The notes beneath the pieces are model-generated. The model was given only the letters and a program-made list of their open reading frames with translations. It made no database searches and was not told the origin of the DNA. The translations under genes were made by a program, and so were the position numbers. A DNA stretch of 64,000 bases from UBA7434 sp042090785 (GTDB lineage: Bacteria; Pseudomonadota; Gammaproteobacteria; Pseudomonadales; UBA7434): assembly GCA_042090785.1 (NCBI GenBank), contig JBELIP010000002.1, forward strand, positions 1-64,000, in the 5' to 3' direction. How positions within the stretch are numbered: the first letter of the stretch is position 1; each line of letters opens with the position of its first letter. Positions 17,742 through 27,554 of the stretch are shown piece after piece.

Positions 17742-17776
17742 AAAAAAGGCCGCAGGAATATCCAGCGGCCTTTTTT
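17742..17776. terminator. Bidirectional terminator
   Basis: A perfect 12-bp inverted repeat, AAAAAAGGCCGC with GCGGCCTTTTTT and an 11-nt loop, lies between the convergent aldolase and outer-membrane-like genes. It has a T run on both strands. Confidence 0.9.
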
Positions 17777-17799
17777 AAAATAAGTTTATCAACAAAAAC

Positions 17800-18597
17800 T
17801 TATAAACGTAGGCTCAATTCCAAATTCAGACCCGTAATATCGACATTATCTTGATCCGAAATATAATAAGTTGCTTTACCTTTAACATCAGGTCTGAAAA
17901 ACCATTCTGCAAACGCAAAAACGGTATCATCATCAATATCAGCTAATGCAATATCAAAACCAGCACCTAAACCAAGGTGACGGTTTGGATATAAAGTGGC
18001 TGCCACAGCAAAACCAAACTGCTCATCATCAACTAACTTATCCGCTATAGAAATACTGCCATCAATAGCAAAGTCCACATCACCGGTGCCAACATGAGAA
18101 ATCGCTAATGTATAAGCTTCTTCAACAAGATCACTATTAAGCTTATTCTCATCTCGCTCATACATCACTAACACTTCTGTCGTTTCGCCAACATATTTAC
18201 CAACACTAACGGTAACTTGATCTGAACTAGAATCATCAGTATCTATGTCACTAAAGGTATAAGCTAAACCAAACGTTAAACCCGTCTCTTTATCGTGCCA
18301 ATCTATACCCGCAGTAGCTATATCAGCATCCTGATCATCTAACTCTGAATAGCCTAAAAAATAACTGGAAGCTCGACTAACAAAAGCTGCTGTTGCTAAC
18401 GGACCAACAGAGGTATCGACTTCAGATAAATACACTTGCTGAGTAACGCCATATATTTGTACATTAGCAGATTGGCCATCTACATCACCCGTTAAATAGT
18501 TGCCCGTTAATTCAGAGCTGTAATTTTCTGCACTGCTTACTTGAGCAAGCCCAAACAGTAAAGCTGTTGCAAGACCTTGGTAAATTTTCTTATTCAT
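17800..18597 (-). CDS. Putative outer-membrane beta-barrel protein
   Basis: 265 aa with a clear Sec signal peptide (MNKK, hydrophobic core, predicted cleavage after VSSA). The mature part is acidic and made of short alternating strands separated by Asp/Ser-rich turns, as in porin-like barrels. The C-terminus (LELSLRL) alternates correctly but does not end in the usual Phe. No family could be named. It is a stand-alone gene ending at the shared terminator. Confidence 0.6.
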   Translation of the reverse strand: MNKKIYQGLATALLFGLAQVSSAENYSSELTGNYLTGDVDGQSANVQIYGVTQQVYLSEVDTSVGPLATAAFVSRASSYFLGYSELDDQDADIATAGIDWHDKETGLTFGLAYTFSDIDTDDSSSDQVTVSVGKYVGETTEVLVMYERDENKLNSDLVEEAYTLAISHVGTGDVDFAIDGSISIADKLVDDEQFGFAVAATLYPNRHLGLGAGFDIALADIDDDTVFAFAEWFFRPDVKGKATYYISDQDNVDITGLNLELSLRL

Positions 18598-18621
18598 TAT
18601 CGTTCTCTCCTATAAAATATT

Positions 18622-18653
18622 AAAAAGCCCGCCGCTAAACACGATACTAGGCG
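18622..18653 (-). terminator. Weak terminator after metZ
   Basis: On the minus strand an imperfect GC-rich stem (CGCCTA against TAGCGGCG, with bulge) is followed by five Ts. It lies 76 nt past the metZ stop and just before the outer-membrane-like gene. Confidence 0.35.
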
Positions 18654-18728
18654 TTTATGATTATTTTTTTACTCAATAAATAAAATTGAAAAACTAAATT
18701 TTATAATTGTTATTTAAATGTCGAATAC

Positions 18729-19943
18729 TTATAAAGTTTCAATACCTAATTGTAAATCTGCCAATAAATCGTCTAGCGATTCAAGCCCAACGGCCACACG
18801 AATTAAGTTATCAGTAATACCTGCCGCTGCTCGCGCTTTTGGTGATAAACGACTATGCGTTGTCGTCGCTGGATGAACAATAGTTGATTTCGCATCACCC
18901 AAATTAGCGGTTAACGAAATAATTTGTGTTGCTTCAATAAAACGCCACGCAGCGGCTTGGTCACCTTTAACTCTAAACGATAAAACACCACCAAAATGGC
19001 TTTGCTGAGTTTTCGCTAATTCATGACCTGCATGTGATTCTAAACCGGCGTAAAACACGCCTTCTATCGCATCTTGTGACTCTAACCAATGAGCAATCGC
19101 TAAGGCACTTTCAGAATGTGCCTTCATGCGTAAGTGCAAGGTTTCTAAACCCTTTAAGAAAACCCAAGCATTAAACGGACTCATGCTTGGCCCACCTGCA
19201 CGCACTAAATTACGCACCGGTTCAATATGCTCGGCACTACCTACAACTGCGCCGCCCAAACATCTACCCTGCCCATCAATATATTTAGTTGCCGAATGAA
19301 TAACAAGATCAGCACCCAGTGCCAGCGGTAACTGTAAAGCGGGCGAACAAAAACAATTATCAACAGCAAATAAAATGGCATTATCGTGCGCTAACGCTGA
19401 TAAAGCACGAATATCACCCACTTCACTCAATGGGTTCGATGGCGTCTCAATAAAAAATAATTTAGTGTTTGGCTGAATAGCATCACGCCAACCATTAAGG
19501 TCGGTTAATTTCACATAACTAATTTCAATGCCAAACTTAGCAAAAAAGTTATCTAGTAATACCACCGTAGAACCAAACACGTCGCTAGAACAAATAATAT
19601 GATCACCGGTACTTAAATGCGCCAGACACATACTCATAATAGCGCCCATGCCCGATGAAGTAGCAACACAATCTTCAGCCTCTTCCATCGCCGCTAAGCG
19701 CAGTTCAAAATTTCTAACCGTTGGGTTGGTATAACGCGAATAAACACTGCCGTGGCTATCGCCAGAAAAACGCGCAGCTGCATCGGCACAATCTTTAAAA
19801 ACATAGCTTGACGTTAAAAACAGTGCTTCAGAATGCTCATCTTCGGCAGTGCGTGACTGCCCTGCTCGCACAGCCAGAGTCTGACTCTGAGCGTCGCGCA
19901 AGGCATTCGCTAATGCATTTTTTTTGTCATCGGTGTTTGACAT
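18729..19943 (-). CDS. metZ: O-succinylhomoserine sulfhydrylase
   Basis: PLP enzyme of the Cys/Met metabolism family that makes homocysteine from O-succinylhomoserine and sulfide. 404 aa from the ATG of MSNTDDK, which has GAAG 8 nt upstream; an in-frame start at 19961 adds six unlikely residues. The PLP lysine is in HSATKYIDGQG. RYTNPTVRNFE and SSGMGAIMS near the cofactor phosphate are typical. The purF-metZ order is as in Pseudomonas, which supports MetZ over MetB. Confidence 0.93.
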   Translation of the reverse strand: MSNTDDKKNALANALRDAQSQTLAVRAGQSRTAEDEHSEALFLTSSYVFKDCADAAARFSGDSHGSVYSRYTNPTVRNFELRLAAMEEAEDCVATSSGMGAIMSMCLAHLSTGDHIICSSDVFGSTVVLLDNFFAKFGIEISYVKLTDLNGWRDAIQPNTKLFFIETPSNPLSEVGDIRALSALAHDNAILFAVDNCFCSPALQLPLALGADLVIHSATKYIDGQGRCLGGAVVGSAEHIEPVRNLVRAGGPSMSPFNAWVFLKGLETLHLRMKAHSESALAIAHWLESQDAIEGVFYAGLESHAGHELAKTQQSHFGGVLSFRVKGDQAAAWRFIEATQIISLTANLGDAKSTIVHPATTTHSRLSPKARAAAGITDNLIRVAVGLESLDDLLADLQLGIETL

Positions 19944-20040
19944 AATAAAAACTTCTATCATTTTACAATAATAATGTTTTGTACTGAACTTACTCAGTTT
20001 AAAATTATTTTACTCAGCTTCACTTCTCTCAATTTCACTC

Positions 20041-20070
20041 AACTTCAATCAACTTCAATCAACTTCAATC
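20041..20070. repeat. Three 10-bp tandem repeats
   Basis: Three perfect copies of AACTTCAATC, preceded by decayed copies (TTCACTC). They lie in the purF-metZ spacer, just after the purF stop. Confidence 0.85.
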
Positions 20071-20088
20071 AAGAACAGCCATCGCTGA

Positions 20089-21621
20089 TTAGGTTGCATC
20101 GTTATACAAATCTACCACTGCTGATTCATGCTTAACGGGATGCTGGTTTTGCTCTTCTTTCACTTTTGAAGCGTCATTTCGGCGCTCATGTAATTCATCA
20201 AGATATTGATTATCAATATCACCTGTTACGTACTCACCATTAAATACCGAACAATCAAATTGTTTAATGTCTGGATTACCTTCACGCGCACAATCTACAA
20301 GATCATCAATCTCTTGATAAACTAACCAGTCGGCGCCAATTTTTTCACGGACCTCGTCAACAGTACGACCATGGGCAATTAACTCATTAGCCGATGGCAT
20401 ATCAATGCCGTAGACGTTGGGATAACGAACCGGTGGCGCAGCTGAAGCGATATAAACTTTTTTAGCGCCCGCATCTCTAGCCATTTGAATAATTTCACAG
20501 CTCGTGGTGCCGCGCACAATAGAATCGTCAACTAACATGACATTCTTGTCTTTAAACTCTAACTCAATAGCATTCAGTTTTTGTCTAACAGATTTTTTTC
20601 TAACGCTTTGGCCCGGCATAATAAACGTCCGGCCAATATAACGGTTTTTAATAAGCCCTTCGCGAAATTTAACATCAAGACGATGTGCTAATACTTGCGC
20701 AGAAACGCGGCTAGTGTCAGGAATAGGAATAACTACGTCAATGTCGTGTTCGGGTCGCAGCTCAATAATTTTATCCGCGAGTTTTTCACCCATACGCAAA
20801 CGACATTTATAGACTGAAATATCATCGATGATAGAGTCGGGTCTAGAAAAATAAACATGCTCAAAAATACACGGTGTGTACTCAGCGGTTCTTTCGCTTT
20901 GGTAAATCGACAGTTCACCCAATGCATTAATAAAAACAGCTTGCCCTGGTTTCACATCATCAACGCGTTCAAAACCTAACGCACTTAAGGCGACGCTTTC
21001 AGAGGCAATCATATATTCTGCACCACGCTTAGTTTCGCGCTTACCGTAAACCAATGGGCGAATACCATGCGGGTCTCGAAAACCAACCACACCGTAATTC
21101 GCAATCATTGCGACAACAGCATAGCCACCCGAACAACGACGATGCACAGCTTCAACCGCAGCAAACACATCTTCATGAGTTGGGCGCAACTTACCTATTT
21201 TTTGCATTTCGTGCGCAAACACATTCAGCATGACTTCTGAATCTGAATCGGTATTAACGTGACGCAAATCAGACTGAAACACTTCGCGCATTAAGTCTTG
21301 CGCATTGGTTAAGTTACCGTTGTGTGCCAATGCAATACCGTAAGGCGTATTCACATAAAAAGGCTGCGCTAACGCTGCGCTAGTGCCACCAGCAGTAGGA
21401 TAGCGACAATGGCCAATGCCAATGTTGCCTGCCAACCTATCCATGTGGTGCTGACGAAACACATCGCTCACCAGACCATTGCCTTTGCGTTGGTTAAAGC
21501 GTCCATTGCCAAACGTCATCATACCCGCAGCATCCTGGCCACGATGTTGTAAAACGGTAAGCGCATCGTAAATCAATTGATTTACGTTGGACTTAGCCAC
21601 CATGCCAACAACTCCACACAC
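20089..21621 (-). CDS. purF: Amidophosphoribosyltransferase
   Basis: First committed step of purine synthesis: PRPP plus glutamine gives phosphoribosylamine. 510 aa from a GTG start directly followed by the Cys codon (CGVVGMV), so the nucleophile becomes residue 1 after Met removal. AAGAGGG 7 nt upstream supports this start over an ATG at 21642. The N-terminal Ntn glutaminase is followed by a phosphoribosyltransferase domain with the PRPP loop VMLVDDSIVRGTT. cvpA is upstream, as usual. Confidence 0.97.
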   Translation of the reverse strand: MCGVVGMVAKSNVNQLIYDALTVLQHRGQDAAGMMTFGNGRFNQRKGNGLVSDVFRQHHMDRLAGNIGIGHCRYPTAGGTSAALAQPFYVNTPYGIALAHNGNLTNAQDLMREVFQSDLRHVNTDSDSEVMLNVFAHEMQKIGKLRPTHEDVFAAVEAVHRRCSGGYAVVAMIANYGVVGFRDPHGIRPLVYGKRETKRGAEYMIASESVALSALGFERVDDVKPGQAVFINALGELSIYQSERTAEYTPCIFEHVYFSRPDSIIDDISVYKCRLRMGEKLADKIIELRPEHDIDVVIPIPDTSRVSAQVLAHRLDVKFREGLIKNRYIGRTFIMPGQSVRKKSVRQKLNAIELEFKDKNVMLVDDSIVRGTTSCEIIQMARDAGAKKVYIASAAPPVRYPNVYGIDMPSANELIAHGRTVDEVREKIGADWLVYQEIDDLVDCAREGNPDIKQFDCSVFNGEYVTGDIDNQYLDELHERRNDASKVKEEQNQHPVKHESAVVDLYNDAT

Positions 21622-21687
21622 GGGCAAACCCTCTTTTTTCAAATAAATAAATTAATAATTAACGAACTAATAACCAACAGTTTGAAT

Positions 21688-22188
21688 CTATAGACCAATT
21701 ACGTCATGCCGCCATTGAGACACATCACTAAAGGCCTGCAAGGCCCAATCTTCTAGCATTAAAAATTGCGGTATAAGCATTGATTCACGCCACCACAATT
21801 CTTCATTAACTGCGACTAACGGCGGCACAATAATCAAGCATGCTAATATAACAATGGCGCCACGAAAAACACCAAACACCATGCCTAACAATCTATCTGT
21901 GCCGCTTAAACCGGTGACTTTTAATAGCGAGGCTAATATACGATTAATTAAACCGCCCACAATTAAAGTACCAATAAATAATAAAATAAAGGCCAGTATT
22001 AATCGTAAAGAATCGTTTTCAACACTTGCGGCTAACAAAGTGGATAGCTGTGGGCTAAAGGTAATACCAATACCAAATGCCGCTACCCAAACCACCAGTG
22101 AAATAGCCTCTTTCACAAAACCACGCCATAAACTTAACAAACCAGATGCGGCAAGGATGGCGACAATAATCCAGTCGGCGCCGTTCAT
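21688..22188 (-). CDS. cvpA: CvpA family membrane protein
   Basis: 166 aa with about four transmembrane segments and the N-terminal NGADWIIVAILAASGLLS typical of CvpA. It sits between dedD and purF, the conserved position. Its ATG overlaps the dedD stop by 4 nt. CvpA is needed for colicin V production and bears on envelope homeostasis in enterics; the molecular function is not settled. Confidence 0.93.
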   Translation of the reverse strand: MNGADWIIVAILAASGLLSLWRGFVKEAISLVVWVAAFGIGITFSPQLSTLLAASVENDSLRLILAFILLFIGTLIVGGLINRILASLLKVTGLSGTDRLLGMVFGVFRGAIVILACLIIVPPLVAVNEELWWRESMLIPQFLMLEDWALQAFSDVSQWRHDVIGL

Positions 22189-22772
22189 TTCAAGTTCCCA
22201 AAGCGCTTAATCATTGCATCTTTTACTGTAGTTTGGGCCTTAACCTTAGCAACTACAGTCTCGGCTTTAGCGTAGGTAAGTAGCGGACCAATCAGTACGG
22301 TATAAGGGCCGGGGGCAGAAGAAACCTCGGGGTTAATATACGCTTTGTGTTTATTTTTTATCAGCTTATTGCGCAATGCATCGGCATTAGACCAATGCTT
22401 AAAACGGCCTGCTTGCACGACAAAGGATACTGGCACGCCCTGCTTGTCTAAACGAGGCCGATCGGCATCACTGATTGTATTGCTGGGCTTACCAGCAATC
22501 GGAGCTGGCTTAGCTGTATCGCTAAGCAGCGTTTTTAGCGGTTGTTTTTTAGTCGCAGCAGGAATGGACTTTGGTTTTGCTGCAGGCAATACAGGCTTAG
22601 GCTTTGCTACCTGTACTTTTTCAACCACAGGCATAACAGGAATCGCCAATGCTGGCGGCTCAATAGCTTCTCTTTGCTCAAAATCAAAGAGTAGAGGCCA
22701 TAATAGGCCGGCCAATATAAGCAATACACCTGCGCCGACTAAACGTTGCTTTAATTCACTATTCAAATACAC
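22185..22772 (-). CDS. dedD: SPOR-domain protein, DedD-like
   Basis: 195 aa: one N-terminal membrane helix (about residues 9-27), a Pro/Lys/Ala-rich periplasmic linker (about 45-105), and a C-terminal SPOR domain (about 115-190; VQAGRFKHWSNADALRNKL and GPYTVLIGPL). SPOR domains bind denuded septal peptidoglycan. It starts 1 nt after folC and overlaps cvpA, so it is in the folC-dedD-cvpA-purF operon. Confidence 0.9.
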   Translation of the reverse strand: MYLNSELKQRLVGAGVLLILAGLLWPLLFDFEQREAIEPPALAIPVMPVVEKVQVAKPKPVLPAAKPKSIPAATKKQPLKTLLSDTAKPAPIAGKPSNTISDADRPRLDKQGVPVSFVVQAGRFKHWSNADALRNKLIKNKHKAYINPEVSSAPGPYTVLIGPLLTYAKAETVVAKVKAQTTVKDAMIKRFGNLK

Positions 22773-22773
22773 A

Positions 22774-24234
22774 TCACTCAGGGTATGTTGTCGAGTTATC
22801 TATTTTGGTTTTTCTCATATTGCTAGCAAAGTGAGGGTCGAGATAAGACAAAGCTTCACCAACAGTATAAAAAGATCCGAACACCAGTATTTTATCTTTA
22901 TGAGGGGTGCTGTGGATAGCCTCAATTAAACTTTCTTCGACGTTAAGCATGATCTTTGCGTCAATCTCGCTCATATCATCACCATTTAGTCGTTTATCTT
23001 GCCCTATAGCTAAATGACGCTGTTTTAACAAGGCTAATAACTGCGCTGGCGGCTCAGCTCTGGGGCATGATTGCAGTTCAGGCAGGTACCATTTTTTGAC
23101 TAATGGTAACGTACGATCCAACATTGCTCCAATATCTTTATCTGCCATTACGGCAAAGATTGCTACCCATTCTGGCTCTAATAAAGCATCGCTATGATTA
23201 TGCTGAGCAAGAAAATCGGCCAAGCGATCAACGGATTGCCTATTATGCGCTACATCAAGCAAAATAACTCTATCATTATGCTCGACCATTGATAAGCGAC
23301 CGGCCAACTGCACTGCAGTCAAAAGCTTGCTGCAAAGCTCTACTGCCGGCAAAGCATTGAGCATTGACGCAACCTGTAGTGCGGCACTCCAACTGGCTAA
23401 AGCCAGCTTGGATTCTGGCGGCATAGGAGCCGATGGTTCAGTAGACGCCGAAGTGAGAGCAAGACGCGTTAGACCACCATCGGCATCAACACCCTGCCAC
23501 TCATAAGCATTATCAACAAGGACAAAACCGTGACTCGCAGCATGCGTATCTGAAATCGTATTATTTGCCCAGCACACCTGACAAGCTAACGTATTAACTC
23601 TATCTTGCAAACTAAGCGGTGGATGACTATCGGCAATAACTGCAATTTGTTTTGCACGTAAAATTCCGGCTTTTTCAAGCGCAATGACTTCACGATCGGT
23701 ACCTAGCCAAGATTCATGATCAATATCAATTTGTGTAATCACGGCAACGTCGGCATCAACCACATTCACTGCATCTAGGCGACCACCCAGACCCACTTCT
23801 AGCAAAATATAATCGAGTGGTGTCTGTGCAAAAATAACCAGCGCGGCTAAGGTGGTAAATTCAAAATAACTTAGCGAAACCGCAGTCGATATTCGTGCTT
23901 GATCAACTAACTCAAGTGCTTGACATAACAGCGTCTCGTCAACCGGAACACCGGCAAGCATTATTCGCTCGTTAAAATGAATTAAGTGCGGTGAAGTATA
24001 AGTTGCCACTCGTGGTGATGGCTTATTAAGATGCGGCTCGGATAACAGCGCTTGCAATGCAGCTACAGTAGAGCCCTTACCATTAGTGCCAGCTACGGTA
24101 ATGACCGTAGCCGAAAAAGATAATACGTTAAGGTGTTTGGCGACAACAAGAACACGGTCTAGTCCTAGGTCAATTTCAACTGGGTGTAATTGCTCTAACC
24201 AGTTTAGCCATGCATTCAGTGTGCTAAAGCGCAT
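22774..24234 (-). CDS. folC: Dihydrofolate/folylpolyglutamate synthase
   Basis: Bifunctional ATP-dependent ligase that adds glutamate to dihydropteroate and to folates. The P-loop VAGTNGKGST is near residue 48, QIDIDHESWLG near residue 171, and the C-terminal Mur-ligase-like ILLDVAHN near residue 321. At 486 aa it is longer than most FolC (about 420-440); the excess appears in the central Ser/Pro-rich loop (about 265-280) and near the C-terminus. It follows accD by 61 nt. Confidence 0.95.
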   Translation of the reverse strand: MRFSTLNAWLNWLEQLHPVEIDLGLDRVLVVAKHLNVLSFSATVITVAGTNGKGSTVAALQALLSEPHLNKPSPRVATYTSPHLIHFNERIMLAGVPVDETLLCQALELVDQARISTAVSLSYFEFTTLAALVIFAQTPLDYILLEVGLGGRLDAVNVVDADVAVITQIDIDHESWLGTDREVIALEKAGILRAKQIAVIADSHPPLSLQDRVNTLACQVCWANNTISDTHAASHGFVLVDNAYEWQGVDADGGLTRLALTSASTEPSAPMPPESKLALASWSAALQVASMLNALPAVELCSKLLTAVQLAGRLSMVEHNDRVILLDVAHNRQSVDRLADFLAQHNHSDALLEPEWVAIFAVMADKDIGAMLDRTLPLVKKWYLPELQSCPRAEPPAQLLALLKQRHLAIGQDKRLNGDDMSEIDAKIMLNVEESLIEAIHSTPHKDKILVFGSFYTVGEALSYLDPHFASNMRKTKIDNSTTYPE

Positions 24235-24295
24235 GAATTCGATTTATGCCCATAACGTCAAGAAAAATGATAATTAAAAAAAAGCTTGTGCCTAA

Positions 24296-25273
24296 CTAGT
24301 TTGGTTTATCGTCAGTCACGCGATCTTCAACCACGGGAATATATTCGCCGTCTTGCGCATCGGCATTGCTGACATCAAAGCCCACTACCGAAGGAGAAAT
24401 AGTGCTATCAGCCGACTTATGACCTAACTTACTCAGCAATCTGTCCAGCGTCGAACGCATATCTTGTCGCGAAACAATCATGTCGATAGCACCGCGCTCT
24501 AATAAAAATTCGCTACGCTGAAAACCTTTAGGCAGTTTTTGTCGAATAGTCTGCTCAATAATATTGGGGCCAGCAAAACCGGCGCGCGCATTGGGTTCGG
24601 CAATATTGATATCGCCTAATAACGCTAAACTCGCGGATACACCACCATAAACAGGGTCGGTCATTACAGACACATAGGGAATACCCGCCTGCCTCATACG
24701 TTCGAGTACGGCACTGGTTTTAGCCATTTGCATCAGCGAAATTAATGCCTCTTGCATTCGCGCACCTCCGGTGGCCGAAAAGCACACCATTGGGCAGCCT
24801 TTTTCTAACGCCACATTCGCAGCGCGAGTAAATTTTTCACCAACGGCATAACCCATAGATCCGCCATGAAAGCTAAACGCAAATGCAACGGCAACAATTG
24901 GCTTACCACCTAACTCGCCTTCAAAAGCAACCAAAGCGTCTTTTTCGCCAGTGGCTTTTTGGGCTTGCGTTAAACGGTCTTTATATTTTTTTGTGTCTTT
25001 AAATTTTAATCTATCAATAGGTTCAACATCGGTCGCCAATTCTACGCGTGGCGCTTCATCTAAAAAGATATCCAGACGACGGCGCGCATCAATGCGCATA
25101 TGGTGATTACACTTAGGACAAACATCGAGATTCCGTTCAAGCTCAGGACGATACAATACCGCGTCGCAGCGAACGCACTTACGCCATAAACCTTCGGGCA
25201 CTGACGCGCGTTGCGCTTCGTCATCACTTGCACCAGAAACAAACGACGGCTTTATTTTATCCAACCAACTCAT
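24296..25273 (-). CDS. accD: Acetyl-CoA carboxylase carboxyltransferase subunit beta
   Basis: 325 aa from the ATG of MSWLDKIKPS, the canonical AccD start; a TTG four codons earlier is less likely. A four-Cys zinc ribbon (CVRC and CPKC) lies at about residues 30-55. The crotonase-like CoA carboxyltransferase domain has FSATGGARMQE and the oxyanion region. It pairs with AccA to make malonyl-CoA. It lies between trpA and folC, the classical order. Confidence 0.97.
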   Translation of the reverse strand: MSWLDKIKPSFVSGASDDEAQRASVPEGLWRKCVRCDAVLYRPELERNLDVCPKCNHHMRIDARRRLDIFLDEAPRVELATDVEPIDRLKFKDTKKYKDRLTQAQKATGEKDALVAFEGELGGKPIVAVAFAFSFHGGSMGYAVGEKFTRAANVALEKGCPMVCFSATGGARMQEALISLMQMAKTSAVLERMRQAGIPYVSVMTDPVYGGVSASLALLGDINIAEPNARAGFAGPNIIEQTIRQKLPKGFQRSEFLLERGAIDMIVSRQDMRSTLDRLLSKLGHKSADSTISPSVVGFDVSNADAQDGEYIPVVEDRVTDDKPN

Positions 25274-25356
25274 AACTATAACCAACCATTAATACTATAT
25301 ATTTAAAGTTTAAACACACTACGTAAGCAATCGAGCAATCAGTCAAGTGAGCAATA

Positions 25357-26232
25357 CTATCGATTAGCACCTGCAGCAATTTCACTGACCAGGGCTAAAA
25401 CGCGGGCATTAACCACTTCAGCTAATGCGACTTTATCTTTACCGGCTAAGGCATCGGCTTTAGCATCGTCCGAAGCATTATCGTCACGCGATGCCATACC
25501 AACACAATCGCCCATGCCGTTAACCAACACGCTACCCACTACAACGCCATCGGCACATTCGCCTATAGCGGCAGCAGAGTCGCCATCTTTTATGCCAAAA
25601 CCTACACAAACTGGTAACGAAGTAAATTGCTTAATGCCGTTAACCTTGCTTTTGACCTCATCGGTATCAATATGTCCCGCGCCGGTGACGCCTTTCAACG
25701 AAACATAATAAATATACCCTGTCGCCATGCCACAAATCGCTTTGGTGCGCGCTTCGGTAGTGGTTGGCGCAATTAAGAAAATACTGTCGAGATTATGCTC
25801 GCGGAATACCGCGTTCATATCGCTCGCCTCTTCTGGCGGCATATCTACAGTTAACACACCGTCGACACCTGCAACCGTAGCTGCCTGCGCAAAGGCTTCG
25901 TAACCCATCACTTCAATGGGGTTGGCATAACCCATTAAAACAACCGGCGTATTAGCGTCTTGCTGTCTAAACTCGGCAACCATAGCCAGCACATCATTCA
26001 TACCTATGTTATGAGCTAACGCACGCTCGTGACCCAGTTGAATAACCGGACCTTCGGCCATAGGGTCGGAAAACGGTACGCCTAACTCAATAATATCGGC
26101 ACCCGCTGTCACTAAAGTATGCATGGCGGGAACGGTAATTTCTCGCCACGGATCACCAGCAACAATATACGGAATAACTGCCTTGCGACCGTTGGCTTGG
26201 CAAGCATCTAAACAAGCGGCTATGCGACTCAT
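25357..26232 (-). CDS. trpA: Tryptophan synthase alpha chain
   Basis: Cleaves indole-3-glycerol phosphate to indole. The TIM barrel has catalytic Glu and Asp in IELGVPFSDPMAEGP and LMGYANPI. 291 aa is about 20-25 longer than usual: an Asp/Ala/Lys-rich insert occupies roughly residues 238-270 before the last helix. Its ATG overlaps the trpB stop (ATGA), so the two are translationally coupled. Confidence 0.96.
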   Translation of the reverse strand: MSRIAACLDACQANGRKAVIPYIVAGDPWREITVPAMHTLVTAGADIIELGVPFSDPMAEGPVIQLGHERALAHNIGMNDVLAMVAEFRQQDANTPVVLMGYANPIEVMGYEAFAQAATVAGVDGVLTVDMPPEEASDMNAVFREHNLDSIFLIAPTTTEARTKAICGMATGYIYYVSLKGVTGAGHIDTDEVKSKVNGIKQFTSLPVCVGFGIKDGDSAAAIGECADGVVVGSVLVNGMGDCVGMASRDDNASDDAKADALAGKDKVALAEVVNARVLALVSEIAAGANR

Positions 26233-27461
26233 AAGGTAATACCGTCAATATCTGCAACTGTCAAAATATCTTTGTCTCCACGACCCGAAAGGTTAACCAA
26301 AATCGTTTTATCTTTATCCATATCACGCGCTAACTTAGCCGCATAAGCGAGTGCATGACTCGTTTCAAGCGCTGGCATAATACCTTCAATTTGCGTTAAT
26401 GCACGAAAGGCATCCATCGCTTCATCATCGGTAACAGCAACATAATTAACGCGGCCCATATCTTTTAACCAAGAATGCTCAGGGCCAACACCCGGATAAT
26501 CCAAACCAGCAGAAATAGAATGGGTGTCAATAATCTGACCGTTTTCATCTTCCATTAAGTAAGTACGGTTGCCGTGTAAAATACCTGGCTTACCATCGTT
26601 TAATGGCGCTGCATGCTTACCCGTCTCAACACCAAAACCACCGGCTTCAACGCCGTACATAGCAACCGTTTCGTCTTCTAAAAACGGGTGAAATAAACCA
26701 ATAGCATTGGAACCGCCGCCAACGCATGCGACTAAAGCATCGGGTAAACGATCGGTTTGTGTGACCATTTGTCGGCGTGCTTCACGGCCTATTACCGATT
26801 GAAAATCACGAACCAATTGTGGATACGGCGCAGGACCTGCCACGGTGCCAATAATATAGAATGTATTATCAACATTCGTTACCCAGTCGCGCAGTGCTTC
26901 GTTCATGGCATCTTTTAATGTGCGGCTACCCGACGTTACAGGTATGACTTCGGCACCTAATAACTTCATGCGATACACATTTAAAGACTGACGCTTAACA
27001 TCTTCTGCGCCCATAAAAACCTGACACTCCATACCAAAACGAGCAGCAACCGTTGCCGAAGCAACACCGTGTTGACCTGCACCGGTTTCAGCAATCACGC
27101 GTGGCTTGCCCATATGCTTTGCGAGTAGCGCTTGACCAATCGTGTTATTAACTTTGTGCGCGCCCGTGTGGTTTAAATCTTCACGCTTCAAAAAAATCTG
27201 TGCGCCACCAATTTGTTTACTCCAACGCTCGGCATGATAAATAGGTGATGGGCGACCCACATAGTGTGCAAGGTCTCTATCAAATTCGGCCTGAAAAGCA
27301 GGGTCATCTTTTAACGAAAGATAAGCCGCCTGCAATTCGTCTAAGGCAGCAATTAAAGTCTCGGAAACAAAGCGGCCACCGTAGGGACCAAAGTGACCTC
27401 GCTCATCGGGCATGGCTGCATAATCAATATTTTTAGGATCAAGACTAAAAGGTGTTTGCAT
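26229..27461 (-). CDS. trpB: Tryptophan synthase beta chain
   Basis: Joins indole and serine through PLP. 410 aa from the ATG of MQTPFSL, preferred over an in-frame TTG at 27479. The PLP Lys is in HKVNNTIGQ near residue 91, and the phosphate-binding GGGSNAIG near residue 237. The protein is of the standard TrpB1 type, adapted to work with TrpA encoded directly downstream. Confidence 0.97.
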   Translation of the reverse strand: MQTPFSLDPKNIDYAAMPDERGHFGPYGGRFVSETLIAALDELQAAYLSLKDDPAFQAEFDRDLAHYVGRPSPIYHAERWSKQIGGAQIFLKREDLNHTGAHKVNNTIGQALLAKHMGKPRVIAETGAGQHGVASATVAARFGMECQVFMGAEDVKRQSLNVYRMKLLGAEVIPVTSGSRTLKDAMNEALRDWVTNVDNTFYIIGTVAGPAPYPQLVRDFQSVIGREARRQMVTQTDRLPDALVACVGGGSNAIGLFHPFLEDETVAMYGVEAGGFGVETGKHAAPLNDGKPGILHGNRTYLMEDENGQIIDTHSISAGLDYPGVGPEHSWLKDMGRVNYVAVTDDEAMDAFRALTQIEGIMPALETSHALAYAAKLARDMDKDKTILVNLSGRGDKDILTVADIDGITL

Positions 27462-27554
27462 GACAAATACTCTAACCAATCAAATAAATTTAAATACACT
27501 CAAATAAACATTGAATAAAACGCCACAGATTTTTCTAGCGATTTATTTTTTCAC

